A DNA stretch of 39,740 nucleotides, taken from the NCBI GenBank assembly GCA_947625865.1, contig CANQQD010000014.1, positions 1-39,740 of the forward strand. Reading direction: 5' to 3'. This DNA comes from an uncultured Clostridia bacterium. GTDB lineage: Bacteria; Bacillota; Clostridia; Christensenellales; Borkfalkiaceae. The notes under the pieces are model-generated. The model was given only the letters and a program-made list of their open reading frames with translations, searched no databases and was not told the origin of the DNA. The position numbers and the translations under genes are program-made. Position 1 is the first letter of the stretch; each line of letters opens with the position of its first letter. Shown piece after piece: positions 30,456 through 39,740 of the stretch.

Positions 30456-32285
30456 ATGAAAAATAAAAAGAAGTGCACCTATATAGGCGGTCAGGCGGTA
30501 ATGGAGGGCGTTATGATGCAGGGCAAAACCTGCATGGCGTGCGCCGTGCGCGACCCGGACGGCAACATCCAGATCGAGGCAAAGCGGCTTAACCCCTCGC
30601 CCGCCGTAAAAAAGGCGTCCAAGATACCCTTTGTGCGCGGCACGGTAAACCTTGTCGGCTCGCTCGTGCGCGGCTCAAAGGTGCTTATGCGCTCAGCCGC
30701 GGTCTACGGCGAGGACGAGGAGGAGGGCGGCAGAGTCTCCGGCTGGCTTGCGGAAAAATTCAAGCTGAGCGTGATGGACGTCGTAACCTTCTTTTCCCTC
30801 ATACTGGGCGTCGTGCTTGCCGTGGGGCTGTTTTTGGTGCTTCCGCGCGTCATAACCGATCTCTGGCTCATCCCCGCCTTTCCCGTGCTCGAAACGGTGC
30901 ACGGCGGCGTTTGGAAATACGTTATATGGGGCGGCGTGAAGTTCCTTATTTTCATAATATATCTTTCGCTTATTTTGATTTTGAAGGATATCAGGCGGCT
31001 CTATAAATACCACGGCGCGGAGCACAAGACGATAAACGCCTACGAGCACGGAATGGAGCTGACGCCGGCAAGCGTGAAGAACGCCTCGAGAATACACGAC
31101 AGGTGCGGCACCTCTTTCCTCTTTATTGTGGTGCTCATAAACGTGCTCATCCTGTCCGTCGTGCTCTGGGCTATAGGCATAAACGAGACCTCTATCCCCA
31201 ACGCCGTGCTGCGTTTTTTGGCGCAACTCGGCGCGGAAATAGTGCTTTTGCCCGTTCTGGCGGGCATATCCTATGAAATCTTAAAGCTTTTAGCCCGCTT
31301 CGACAACTGGTTCGTGACCATATTCAAGGCGCCGGGCATGCTGCTGCAAAAGACCCTGACCACGCGCGAGCCCGACGAGGACATGATAGAGGTGGCTATC
31401 GCCGCCTTTAAAAAGGTTTTGGAGATGGACGCCGACCCCACCGCGCCCGAAACGTCCTTTTCGGTGGGCGGGGTGCTCTCCAAGCTTCTGAAGGACACGA
31501 AGTCCCGCTTTAAAAAGGCGGGGATAGACGAGAGCGACGCCGAGTGGATATATTCCATCGTGCTGGGCGTAAAGCGGAGCGAGCTTTCCCGCGACCGCAT
31601 GGTGAAGCCCTCCGAAAACAAGCGCATAGAGGAGATAGTGCAAAAACGGCTTACGGGCAGACCGCTGTGGTATATAATCGGCGACACCGAGTTCTACGGC
31701 CTGAAGATAAAGGTCGACGAGCGCGCGCTCATCCCCCGTCCCGAGACGGAACTGCTTGCCGAGGCTGCCGTAAAGTCGGTTGAAAAGGGCGACAAGGTGC
31801 TCGACATGTGCACGGGCTCGGGCTGTATAGCTATAGCCATAGCAAAGATGTGCGCCGACAAGGGCGTTACGGTCACCGCTTCGGACGTGTCGGACGCGGC
31901 AATAATGCTTGCCAAAGAGAACGCCGAGGCAAACAAGGTAAAAATAAACTTTGTGGTGGGCGATATGTTCAACAACATCCGCGGCAAATTCAACGTCATC
32001 GTGTGCAACCCGCCCTACATAAAAAGCGGCGAAATACCCTTTATACAGCGCGAGGTGCGCGAGTTCGAGCCCAAGGTGGCGCTGGACGGCGGCGAGGACG
32101 GTCTGGAGTTTTACAGGCGGCTTGCCGACGAGGCAAGGCCCCACATTGTCCGCGGCGGCATGCTCATCATGGAGTGCGGGGAGGGTCAGACCGAGGCGGT
32201 TTTAGGCCTCTTCAAAAAGCGCGACTACGCCATGGTCATAAAGGATCTTTCGGGCGTGGATAGATTTGTAAAAATAGTTTTTTAG
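30456..32285 (+). CDS. prmC: DUF1385 membrane protein fused to PrmC release-factor methyltransferase
   Basis: 609 residues. Residues 1 to about 315 are a DUF1385 (YqhQ-like) protein: GGQAVMEGVMMQGK at the start, four to five membrane helices, and KYHGAEHKTINAYEHG near residue 192. Residues from about 345 are a complete PrmC with a helical N-domain, the SAM site VLDMCTGSGCIAIAIA near residue 448 and the catalytic NPPY near residue 518. PrmC methylates the GGQ glutamine of release factors. Elsewhere these are separate neighbouring genes; here no stop or start divides them. prfA, encoding the substrate, is 27 nt downstream. The fusion would tie the methylase to the membrane. The ribosome site is weak. 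Confidence 0.92.
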   Translation: MKNKKKCTYIGGQAVMEGVMMQGKTCMACAVRDPDGNIQIEAKRLNPSPAVKKASKIPFVRGTVNLVGSLVRGSKVLMRSAAVYGEDEEEGGRVSGWLAEKFKLSVMDVVTFFSLILGVVLAVGLFLVLPRVITDLWLIPAFPVLETVHGGVWKYVIWGGVKFLIFIIYLSLILILKDIRRLYKYHGAEHKTINAYEHGMELTPASVKNASRIHDRCGTSFLFIVVLINVLILSVVLWAIGINETSIPNAVLRFLAQLGAEIVLLPVLAGISYEILKLLARFDNWFVTIFKAPGMLLQKTLTTREPDEDMIEVAIAAFKKVLEMDADPTAPETSFSVGGVLSKLLKDTKSRFKKAGIDESDAEWIYSIVLGVKRSELSRDRMVKPSENKRIEEIVQKRLTGRPLWYIIGDTEFYGLKIKVDERALIPRPETELLAEAAVKSVEKGDKVLDMCTGSGCIAIAIAKMCADKGVTVTASDVSDAAIMLAKENAEANKVKINFVVGDMFNNIRGKFNVIVCNPPYIKSGEIPFIQREVREFEPKVALDGGEDGLEFYRRLADEARPHIVRGGMLIMECGEGQTEAVLGLFKKRDYAMVIKDLSGVDRFVKIVF

Positions 32286-32312
32286 TCGATATATATTGAG
32301 TTTATTGAAGCT

Positions 32313-33395
32313 ATGGCAGATAAAATGATATTAAAATTGCAGGATATAGCGGCGCGGTACGGGGAGCTCTCCGAAAAAATGAGCGACCCCGAGGTCATTG
32401 CCGACACGCGCCGTTGGACGGAGATAGCCAAGGCGCAGTCCGAGATATCCGAAACGGCGCAGAAGTATTTCGAATACACCGCGTGCGAAAAGCAGATGAA
32501 CGACGCCGCTGAGGCGGAAAAAGCCGAAACGGACCCCGAAATGAAGGCGCTCTTTGTCGACGAGGTGCAGTCATGCAGGCAGAAGCTCGAGGCTCTCCGC
32601 GGGGAGCTGAGGGTGATGCTTCTCCCCAAGGACAAGAACGACGAGAGAAGCTGCATAATGGAGATCCGCGCGGGAGCGGGCGGCGACGAGGCGGCTCTGT
32701 TTGCCTACGAGCTTTACAGAATGTATCTGAACTATTGCGAACGCCACCGCCTTAAAACGGAACTCGTGGATATAAACGAAACGGAACTCGGCGGCATAAA
32801 GGAAGTGGTTTTGAATATCGGCGGCAAGGGGGCGTATAAGCAGCTCAAGTTCGAAAGCGGCGTGCACCGCGTTCAGCGCGTGCCCGAAACGGAGTCGCAG
32901 GGTAGGGTGCATACGTCCACCGTAACGGTGGCGGTGCTCCCCGAAGCCGAGGACGTGGAGGTGGAAATAAAGGACGAGGACGTGCGCGTGGACGTCTACC
33001 GTTCCTCAGGCGCGGGCGGGCAGAAGGTCAACAAGACCGAGACAGCCATACGCCTTACCCATTTCCCCACGGGCATAGTGGTCACCTGTCAGGACGAGAG
33101 GAGCCAGCTCAAGAACAAGGACAAGGCGTTCAAGGTGCTCCGTTCGCGGCTGTACGACTACTACAATTCCAAAAACCAGAGCGAATACGACGCCCACCGC
33201 AAGAGCCTCGTCGGGCGGGGCGACAGGAGCGAGCGCATACGCACCTATAATTTTCCGCAGGGTCGGGTGACCGACCACCGCATCGGGCTCTCGCTGTACT
33301 CCCTCGACTCATTTATGATGGGCGACATTGACGAGATGACAGAGGCTCTCGCCGTAGCCGAGAGAGAGGCGCAGCTTGCGGGCGGTGACGAATAA
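32313..33395 (+). CDS. prfA: Peptide chain release factor 1
   Basis: 360 residues, normal. RF1 reads UAA and UAG and triggers release of the finished chain. The GGQ motif lies in SSGAGGQKVNKTET near residue 235. The stop-codon recognition tripeptide PxT is present as PET in VQRVPETESQGR, near residue 191, marking it as RF1 rather than RF2. Its glutamine is the substrate of the PrmC domain encoded just upstream. A hairpin with a T-run follows it. Confidence 0.98.
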   Translation: MADKMILKLQDIAARYGELSEKMSDPEVIADTRRWTEIAKAQSEISETAQKYFEYTACEKQMNDAAEAEKAETDPEMKALFVDEVQSCRQKLEALRGELRVMLLPKDKNDERSCIMEIRAGAGGDEAALFAYELYRMYLNYCERHRLKTELVDINETELGGIKEVVLNIGGKGAYKQLKFESGVHRVQRVPETESQGRVHTSTVTVAVLPEAEDVEVEIKDEDVRVDVYRSSGAGGQKVNKTETAIRLTHFPTGIVVTCQDERSQLKNKDKAFKVLRSRLYDYYNSKNQSEYDAHRKSLVGRGDRSERIRTYNFPQGRVTDHRIGLSLYSLDSFMMGDIDEMTEALAVAEREAQLAGGDE

Positions 33396-33423
33396 CATAA
33401 AAAAGGCATAATATATAGGGAAC

Positions 33424-33449
33424 AAAAGCGGGCAACGCCCGCTTTTTTT
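33424..33449 (+). terminator. Terminator between prfA and cysK
   Basis: AAAAGCGGGC (33424-33433) pairs with GCCCGCTTTT (33437-33446) around AAC, with TTT more behind it. It ends 15 nt before the cysK start and directly adjoins the cysK ribosome site. No promoter is visible between the two, so it might act as an attenuator for cysK. Confidence 0.85.
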
Positions 33450-33464
33450 ATGGGAGGGAGCATG

Positions 33465-34382
33465 ATGGGCATAGACGGGCTTGTCGGCAATACGCCGCTT
33501 GTAAAGCTTGAAAAATATTCGTCCGCGTGCGGCTTGACGGCGGGCATATACGGCAAATGCGAGTGGTTCAACCCCGCCGGATCCGCAAAGGACAGGATAG
33601 CGAAGGCTATGATAGAAGACGCGGAGGCTCGCGGGATATTGGAGGCGGGCGGAACTATAATAGAGCCCACCTCGGGCAACACCGGTATCGCGCTCGCCGC
33701 CATAGGCTGCGCAAAGGGCTACCGCGTCATTCTGACAATGCCCGAGACGATGAGCGCCGAGCGGCGGAGCCTCATAAGGGCGTACGGCGGCGAAGTCGTT
33801 CTCACCTGCGGCGAACGCGGAATGGCGGGCGCGATAGAGCGGGCGGAGGAGCTCAAAAGGGAACTCGGCGGAGTTATATTGGGGCAGTTCACAAACCCCG
33901 CCAACCCAGCCGCGCACTTTAAGACCACGGGCCCCGAAATCTATAAGGCCCTCGGCGGCAAGGTCGATATATTCGTCGCCGGAGCCGGTACGGGCGGAAC
34001 GGTTAGCGGCGTGGGAAAATTTTTGAAAAGCCGCCTGCCCGCGGTGCATATAGCGGCAGTGGAGCCCGCTTCCTCTCCCGTACTGTCCGGGGGAGCGGCG
34101 GGCGCGCACAAAATACAGGGCATAGGCGCGGGCTTCGTCCCCGAAACTCTGGACAGATCGGTTATTGACGAGGTGTTCGCCGTCACGGACGAAGAGGCGG
34201 CCGCCGCCGTAAAAAAGCTCGCGGAGTGCGAGGGCTTGCTCGCGGGGATATCCTCGGGCGCCGCCCTGCACGCGGCTGCCGCGATAGCCGCCCGTCCCGT
34301 AAACGCCGGCAAAAATATAGCCGTGCTGTTCCCCGACTCGGGCGAAAGATATCTCTCAACCGATATTTTCCGCAGGTTTTGA
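33465..34382 (+). CDS. cysK: Cysteine synthase (O-acetylserine sulfhydrylase)
   Basis: 305 residues from the ATG at 33465, chosen because GGGAGG lies 7 nt upstream; ATGs at 33450 and 33462 are in frame but badly placed. It makes L-cysteine from O-acetylserine and sulfide with pyridoxal phosphate. The cofactor lysine is Lys42 in NPAGSAKDRIAKAMI, the substrate loop is PTSGNTGIALA, and the phosphate loop is GAGTGGTVSG. The C-terminal SSGAA is typical. It could be a CysM variant. Cysteine-pathway partners such as cysE are not in the window. Confidence 0.93.
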   Translation: MGIDGLVGNTPLVKLEKYSSACGLTAGIYGKCEWFNPAGSAKDRIAKAMIEDAEARGILEAGGTIIEPTSGNTGIALAAIGCAKGYRVILTMPETMSAERRSLIRAYGGEVVLTCGERGMAGAIERAEELKRELGGVILGQFTNPANPAAHFKTTGPEIYKALGGKVDIFVAGAGTGGTVSGVGKFLKSRLPAVHIAAVEPASSPVLSGGAAGAHKIQGIGAGFVPETLDRSVIDEVFAVTDEEAAAAVKKLAECEGLLAGISSGAALHAAAAIAARPVNAGKNIAVLFPDSGERYLSTDIFRRF

Positions 34383-34413
34383 AAAATTCCGCCGCCAAGT
34401 TTGGCGCTGCGTA

Positions 34414-34442
34414 TTGCAATTATAAGCGACATATGATAAAAT
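34414..34442 (+). promoter_or_regulatory. Promoter for hppA
   Basis: TTGCAA (34414-34419), a 17-bp spacer and TAAAAT (34437-34442). The predicted start near 34449 gives a leader of about 64 nt that contains the hairpin at 34455-34490. Confidence 0.7.
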
Positions 34443-34454
34443 TAACGCATAAAC

Positions 34455-34490
34455 GCGGCATATGCGCGGGCGCGCCCGCATATATGCGCC
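34455..34490 (+). promoter_or_regulatory. Hairpin in the hppA leader
   Basis: GCATATGCGCGGGC facing GCCCGCATATATGC, a long GC-rich stem with small irregularities, ends about 13 nt before the AAGGAG site (34502-34507). No T-run follows. It might protect the 5-prime end or control translation. Confidence 0.5.
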
Positions 34491-34512
34491 GGGGAAATCA
34501 TAAGGAGAAGAT

Positions 34513-36750
34513 ATGGAAGCATGGGAAAACCTGTTGTTGATAGTCGTGGGCATAGCCGTAATTCTGGCTTGCGCATACGCGGCGTTCAACTACTTCAGCG
34601 TTAAAAAGCTGGAAGAGGGCACGGAGAGAATGGAGGAGATAGGCGCGGCTATCCGCACGGGCGCCAACGCCTTCATAAAGTACGAATATAAAATAGTCGC
34701 CATAATCGGCGCGGTCGTGGCTGTCGTCGTGCTCGTGATAATAAGCTGGCAGGCGGCGATAGCCTTTGTGATCGGCGCGGTCATGAGCGCGGCTGCGGGC
34801 TATGTGGGCATGAAAATAGCCACATACTGCAACGTCCGCGTCACGAACAGGGCGCGCGAAACCAAGGATCTGGGCAAAACGCTCAAGGTAGCCTTCAAGG
34901 GCGGCTCCGTAATGGGGCTGTGCGTTGCGGGCTTCGCGCTTCTCGGTGCGGTGATCGTATATCTCATCTTCGGCATAGGCGCGGGGCAGATACAGGGCGT
35001 AATCGACGCAGGCTTGGGCAAGGAGGCGGCTAAAAACTTCATAGGTCTGCCCACCAATTTCACAATGACTCTCTCGGGCTATGCGCTCGGCTGTTCCATT
35101 ATAGCAATGTTCAACCGCGTGGGCGGCGGCATCTACACCAAAGCCGCCGACATGGGCGCGGATCTCGTGGGCAAGACCGAGGAGCACATTCCCGAGGACG
35201 ATCCCCGCAATCCCGCGACTATCGCCGACAACGTGGGCGACAACGTCGGGGACGTCGCAGGGCTCGGCAGCGACCTTTTAGAGAGCTATGTCGGCGCGAT
35301 CCTCTCGGCTGTGATGCTCGCGGGCGAGCTGTTCATGCACAATATATTTACGGACGCGGCGTTTTTGAACAAGCTGCTCTTGTTTCCGCTCATATTCGCC
35401 GGCTGCGGGCTTTTAGCCTGCATAATAGGCATATCCTACATAGTTTTAAGGACGCGGCTTTCGAAGAACGTCCACATGGAGCTCAACATAGCCACGTGGA
35501 TATCTGCGGGCGTGACGGTCGTCGCGGGACTTGTGATAAGCATAGTTATGTTCAAAGACGTGGGCGCCGGTCTCGGCGACATACAAAACGCCGTATATAA
35601 AGCGGTGGGCTTTAAAGTGGGCGCGTTCAGCCCGTGGCTCGCCGCGGTGTTCGGGATAGTAGCGGGAATAGTTATAGGCATAATTTCCGAGTACTACACG
35701 AGCTACGACTATAAACCCACCAAGGGCATCGCCTCAGCCTCCAAGGAGGGACCCGCGCTCACCGTAACGCAGGGTCTTGCAACGGGCATGATAAGCTGTA
35801 TGCTTCCCGTTGTCGTGCTTGCCGTGGCTATCTTCGGCAGCTATGCCATAGCCGGAATGTACGGCGTTGCGTGCGCGGCGTTCGGCATGCTCTCGTTTGT
35901 CGCCGCAACGGTCTCTGTGGATACCTACGGTCCCATCTCGGACAACGCGGGCGGCATTGCCGAAATGAGCTATCTCGACCCCGAGGTCAGGGAAATAACC
36001 GACAAGCTCGACTCCGTCGGCAACACGACGGCGGCTATCGGCAAGGGCTTTGCAATAGGCTCAGCCTCGTTCGCGGCTCTCTCGCTCATGACGAGCTATC
36101 TGTTCGCTTTTCAGGAGATAAATCTGGTGGAGGAGCTGGTGCTCAACCTCATCAACCCCAAGACACTGTGCGGCGCGCTGTGCGGCGCGGCTCTTCCCTT
36201 CATGTTCTCGGGTATGCTCATTAACGCCGTTGCAAAGGCGGCAAGGAAGATGGTAGAGGAAGTCCGCAGGCAGTTCAACGAAATAGAGGGTTTAAGGGAG
36301 GGCAAGGTGCTCCCCGATTACAAGACATGTATCGAGATTTCCTCCTCTGGCGCATTGAAGGAGATGCGTATTCCCTGCATAATGTGCATATTGTTCCCTC
36401 TCGTCACGGGCTTCATATTCGGACCCATGTTTGTCGGCGGCGTCCTGATGGGCGCGACCATATCCGCCATAATGCTCGCCATATTCTGCGGCAACTCGGG
36501 CGGCGCGTGGGATAACGCCAAGAAGTACATAGAATCTGGCGGCGTAGAGGGCGAAGAGAAGGGCACGCCCGCGCACGACGCGTCCGTCGTCGGCGACACG
36601 GTGGGCGACCCCCTCAAGGACACGGTCGGACCTTCTCTCGACATTCTCATAAAGATAATGTCTACCGTATCTCTTGCTACCGTCGTGGTATTCAACAGCT
36701 TCAACCTCTTCGGCTGGTTCGAAAAGCTCGGTTGGGCAATAGGCAAGTAA
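34513..36750 (+). CDS. hppA: Membrane-bound ion-pumping pyrophosphatase
   Basis: 745 residues with about 16 membrane helices. It couples pyrophosphate hydrolysis to export of H+ or Na+ across the cytoplasmic membrane. Catalytic acidic motifs are DNVGDNVGDVAG near residue 240 and DNAGGIAEMS near residue 475, with further Asp-rich GDTVGDPLKDT near the C-terminus. GNTTAAIGKG has Ala where K+-independent enzymes have Lys, so K+ dependence is expected. Glu in DLLESYVG occupies the position associated with Na+-pumping members, so sodium export is likely but inferred. A strong terminator follows. Confidence 0.95.
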   Translation: MEAWENLLLIVVGIAVILACAYAAFNYFSVKKLEEGTERMEEIGAAIRTGANAFIKYEYKIVAIIGAVVAVVVLVIISWQAAIAFVIGAVMSAAAGYVGMKIATYCNVRVTNRARETKDLGKTLKVAFKGGSVMGLCVAGFALLGAVIVYLIFGIGAGQIQGVIDAGLGKEAAKNFIGLPTNFTMTLSGYALGCSIIAMFNRVGGGIYTKAADMGADLVGKTEEHIPEDDPRNPATIADNVGDNVGDVAGLGSDLLESYVGAILSAVMLAGELFMHNIFTDAAFLNKLLLFPLIFAGCGLLACIIGISYIVLRTRLSKNVHMELNIATWISAGVTVVAGLVISIVMFKDVGAGLGDIQNAVYKAVGFKVGAFSPWLAAVFGIVAGIVIGIISEYYTSYDYKPTKGIASASKEGPALTVTQGLATGMISCMLPVVVLAVAIFGSYAIAGMYGVACAAFGMLSFVAATVSVDTYGPISDNAGGIAEMSYLDPEVREITDKLDSVGNTTAAIGKGFAIGSASFAALSLMTSYLFAFQEINLVEELVLNLINPKTLCGALCGAALPFMFSGMLINAVAKAARKMVEEVRRQFNEIEGLREGKVLPDYKTCIEISSSGALKEMRIPCIMCILFPLVTGFIFGPMFVGGVLMGATISAIMLAIFCGNSGGAWDNAKKYIESGGVEGEEKGTPAHDASVVGDTVGDPLKDTVGPSLDILIKIMSTVSLATVVVFNSFNLFGWFEKLGWAIGK

Positions 36751-36763
36751 CAAAAACTTTTCG

Positions 36764-36805
36764 CCGCGGCGCCGGAAATACTTCGGGCGCCGCGGTTGTT
36801 TTTTT
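36764..36805 (+). terminator. Terminator of hppA
   Basis: CCGCGGCGCC (36764-36773) pairs with GGCGCCGCGG (36786-36795) around a 12-nt loop, followed by TTGTTTTTTT. Confidence 0.9.
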
Positions 36806-36864
36806 AAGCCCCGCCGCGCGTAAAAGGCGGCCGGGCAGCAATAATATTTATAATTTATATGCGC

Positions 36865-36893
36865 TTGATTTTAAAGGCTCAATATAGTACAAT
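36865..36893 (+). promoter_or_regulatory. Promoter for the ABC transporter gene
   Basis: TTGATT (36865-36870), a 17-bp spacer and TACAAT (36888-36893). The start near 36900 leaves about 30 nt with GAGGTG as ribosome site before the ATG at 36932. Confidence 0.8.
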
Positions 36894-36931
36894 ATCTACA
36901 GTCCGTTTTGCGGACCCCGCGAGGTGCCCGA

Positions 36932-39373
<2,442 letters not shown>

Positions 39374-39575
39374 AAAAGTTCACAAAAATTTTCGTGCGGT
39401 TGCGCGCCCTCAAATTTTTCGTGATTTTTGGCGGCTCTGCCGCCTTTGCCGCCATATAAAAGGGCGCACATATTATATAATGGCGGCAATTCCCACTGCT
39501 GAGGTGCAAGTATGCACAAATTGTGGCGCGCTGCGGAAAAGTGTGATTTTCCTTGCGCCGTAAATTATTTTAAAA
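39374..39575 (-). repeat. Modular structured element M, inverted copy 3
   Basis: Reverse-orientation copy of the element at 5251-5442. Second module: arms TTCACAAAAAT (39379-39389) and ATTTTTCGTGA (39414-39424) and hairpin GGCGGC-TCT-GCCGCC (39430-39444). Core module: hairpins GTGCA/TGCAC (39504-39517) and GGAAAA/TTTTCC (39535-39552), where other copies have GCAAA/TTTGC or GCGCA/TGCGC and CAGGG/CCCTG. It lies directly behind the ABC gene and may also serve as its terminator. Confidence 0.65.
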
Positions 39576-39740
39576 AGATTTATGCTCTGCTCGCTTCTAA
39601 CCGCTTGCTGACTTCGTAATTGCAAATGCTTGCTCGTTTCTGCGCGCTTGCCAACTTCGTAAGTGCAACGCCGCCCCCTAACCTTGGCTCCTTCCTTTGG
39701 GGGGAGCTGTTGAGCGAAGCGAGACTGAGGGGAGTTCTCA
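39576..39740 (+). repeat. Repeat-A tail motifs and start of a repeat E copy
   Basis: Two tandem versions of CTCGYTTCTRMSCGCTTGC with ACTTCGTAA are found at about 39590-39665. They are followed by AACCTTGGCTCCTTCC and GAGCGAAGCGAGACTGAGG, the opening phrases of repeat E, cut by the window end. No gene is supported. Confidence 0.65.

Noticed and set aside
32313-33395. PET instead of PVT/PAT in the RF1 recognition tripeptide
   Set aside because: The recognition element is PxT and the middle residue varies naturally; no change in codon reading is implied.
33396-33464. T-box or SAM-type leader for cysK
   Set aside because: The region between prfA and cysK is about 70 nt and contains only the terminator hairpin; it is far too short and lacks the T-box sequence or SAM-riboswitch core.

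Overview
The window reads as chromosomal DNA of an uncultured member of the class Clostridia (Bacillota). Three things support this: the complete S10-spc-alpha ribosomal super-operon in Firmicutes order, a KOW-domain RNA-binding gene between map and infA, and an rpmE / DUF1385-prmC / prfA cluster. Zinc-ribbon forms of S14, S4, L31, L36 and Adk fit as well. The lineage below class level is inference. No tRNA, rRNA, CRISPR array, transposase, integrase or phage gene was seen.

Layout: 1-1070 is gene-free and packed with dispersed repeats. At 1071-2000 lies a secreted, divergent cyclophilin-like lipoprotein, convergent with an EF-G-like GTPase paralogue on the minus strand (2040-4094). A well-formed promoter at 4497-4525 starts the ribosomal region, which runs to 22856: rpsJ, rplC-D-W-B, rpsS, rplV, rpsC, rplP, rpmC, rpsQ, rplN-X-E, rpsN, rpsH, rplF-R, rpsE, rpmD, rplO, secY, adk, map, a KOW gene, infA, rpmJ, rpsM-K-D, rpoA and rplQ. 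The order is canonical, but four gaps of about 470-920 bp (after rpsJ, rpsQ, secY and rpmJ) are filled with repeats.

From 22857 to 23709 there is another repeat block. Then come a CPA2-type cation/proton antiporter with an MgtC/SapB protein, a YccF membrane protein, and a 78-residue two-helix membrane protein. On the minus strand follow a YfcE-type phosphodiesterase and an MDR dehydrogenase-like gene with cardiolipin synthase. From 30150 the plus strand carries rpmE, a DUF1385-PrmC fusion, prfA, cysK, a membrane pyrophosphatase (hppA) and a MacB/FtsX-type ABC transporter. The last 370 bp are repeats again.

Functionally the window is mostly translation machinery: ribosomal proteins, IF-1, RF1 and its methylase, and an EF-G paralogue. 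Protein export and maturation (SecY, Map), RNA polymerase alpha and ion/membrane homeostasis genes accompany it. The most unusual content is non-coding. One repeat family of about 100-130 bp sits directly after the stop codon of four separate ribosomal-operon segments in the same orientation. A modular structured element occurs three times with compensatory changes in its hairpins. A folded 116-nt insert occurs twice inside a palindromic repeat that also exists without it. Hairpin arrays have changing stems but constant linkers. None of these could be assigned to a family I can name.
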